7,236 nucleotides of DNA. Source: Alphaproteobacteria bacterium (GTDB lineage Bacteria > Pseudomonadota > Alphaproteobacteria > RF32 > CAG-239). The position numbers and the translations under genes are program-made. Where the stretch lies: positions 1 through 7,236 of the forward strand of contig JAFYRQ010000035.1 of the NCBI GenBank assembly GCA_017546885.1. Reading direction: 5' to 3'. Shown here piece after piece: positions 6,567-7,236 of this stretch. The notes beneath the pieces are model-generated. The model worked only from the letters and a program-made list of their open reading frames with translations. It made no database searches and was not told where the DNA came from. Every line of letters starts with the position of its first letter. Position 1 is the first letter of the stretch.

Positions 6567-7236
6567 TTACATTCCCCCTGAATCGTATTTCAATAGAACA
6601 TCCGTTATTTCTTTATGTCCGTTTTGAGCATCATGTTTTACAAGAATTTCCATTATTTCCTTATTTCTTTTTTTAGCTGCACATATCAGAGTTTCAGTAT
6701 CCACTTCAATACCTTGTTTAAGCAAAAATTCAACTATTTCCTTATGTTCTTTTTCTACGGCATATATCAATTCTTTCTTACCGATAATTGCCTTATTTTT
6801 CAAAAGAATCTTTACAATCTCATAATGTCCGTTTTCAACCGCAACAGTTAAAGCGGAATCTTCCCAAGACATTTCCATATTAACAACAGCACCATTTTTC
6901 AAAAGGCTTTTTACAACATCTTTGTGTCCGTTTTGTGCCGCAGCTTTAAGAGCTGTCCATCTGTCTGACACCCCTTCATTAACGTCAGCTCCGTTTTTTA
7001 GAAGTAAATCAACAACACCTTTATGTCCGTTTTTAGCAGCATATATCAGTGCATTATCAATATTCGCATTATTTTTTACAAGAAGTTCTACAATTCCTTT
7101 ATATCCGTTATTTGCGGCATATATTAATGCCGTACAATCATCCGCATCTTTTATATTAACATCTGCTCCGTTTTTTATAATAAGATTAACCGTTTCTTCG
7201 TACCCGTTTTTAGCCGCATATATTAAAGCCGTTCCC
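6567..7236 (-). CDS. Ankyrin-repeat protein, 5' end outside window
   Basis: The frame is open from the right edge to the TAA at 6567-6569, giving 222 residues with the N-terminus missing. It is almost entirely ankyrin repeats, helix-turn-helix units that bind other proteins. About seven units are visible, starting with versions of TALIYAAKNGH, followed by VVDLLLKNGADVN-like second helices, plus a partial eighth. Units are of two kinds: about 32-34 residues (canonical) and about 27 residues, which lack part of the inter-repeat hairpin. Near the C-terminus ILVKHD is joined directly to AQNGHKEI, so roughly the first third of the last repeat is missing. The protein ends shortly after, in Ser-Gly-Gly-Met. 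No signal peptide, membrane segment or enzyme domain is visible in this part. The partner is unknown; cytoplasmic scaffold and secreted effector are both possible. Its promoter is off the window, and it is probably transcribed separately from the reductase. Confidence 0.88.
   Translation of the reverse strand, partial: GTALIYAAKNGYEETVNLIIKNGADVNIKDADDCTALIYAANNGYKGIVELLVKNNANIDNALIYAAKNGHKGVVDLLLKNGADVNEGVSDRWTALKAAAQNGHKDVVKSLLKNGAVVNMEMSWEDSALTVAVENGHYEIVKILLKNKAIIGKKELIYAVEKEHKEIVEFLLKQGIEVDTETLICAAKKRNKEIMEILVKHDAQNGHKEITDVLLKYDSGGM

Noticed and set aside
6567..6971. A complete 134-residue ankyrin protein starting at GTG 6971
   Set aside because: The same frame is open to the right edge and encodes more ankyrin repeats, so the GTG is an internal valine codon and the gene is truncated by the window.

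Overview
The window is AT-rich, densely coded bacterial DNA from a Gram-negative organism. The evidence is an autotransporter with a C-terminal outer-membrane beta-barrel, a probable lipoprotein and a Sec-exported protein. The AT-richness, the ankyrin-repeat protein and the Pmp-like autotransporter repeats suggest a host-associated lineage, perhaps one of the AT-rich gut or symbiotic Alphaproteobacteria. That placement is inference; no rRNA or other taxonomic marker is present.

Layout on the + strand: a small predicted lipoprotein (39-428) ends in a clear intrinsic terminator (455-493). A promoter-like region and a good ribosome binding site follow, then a 1177-residue autotransporter (577-4110). 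It has a signal peptide, a long beta-helical passenger with GGAI/FxxN repeats, a helical linker containing a CPGC motif, and a beta-barrel ending in Trp. A perfect 14-bp hairpin (4133-4165) with A and T tracts separates it from the convergent minus-strand genes and probably terminates both sides.

Layout on the minus strand, reading from right to left: an ankyrin-repeat protein runs in from the right edge (7236-6567, 5' end missing). A 119-bp gap with two 7-bp inverted repeats and a promoter follows. Next come a divergent dihydrofolate reductase (6447-5878) and thymidylate synthase thyA (5860-5072), which form a two-gene operon ending in a terminator (5052-5020). Eight bases beyond that terminator is a near-consensus promoter, TTGACA-N17-TAAAAT, which drives an unrecognised Sec-exported protein (4952-4182).

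Thymidylate synthase makes dTMP and oxidises methylene-tetrahydrofolate to dihydrofolate; the reductase regenerates tetrahydrofolate, so the pair closes the folate cycle for DNA synthesis. The other genes are separate transcription units: three exported or surface proteins and one repeat protein. No mobile element, tRNA, rRNA or CRISPR array was seen, and no gene-free stretch exceeds 300 bases. The points most worth a second look are the reductase's replaced cofactor- and active-site residues, the CPGC pair at the autotransporter junction, and the shuffling-prone repeats in the passenger and ankyrin genes.
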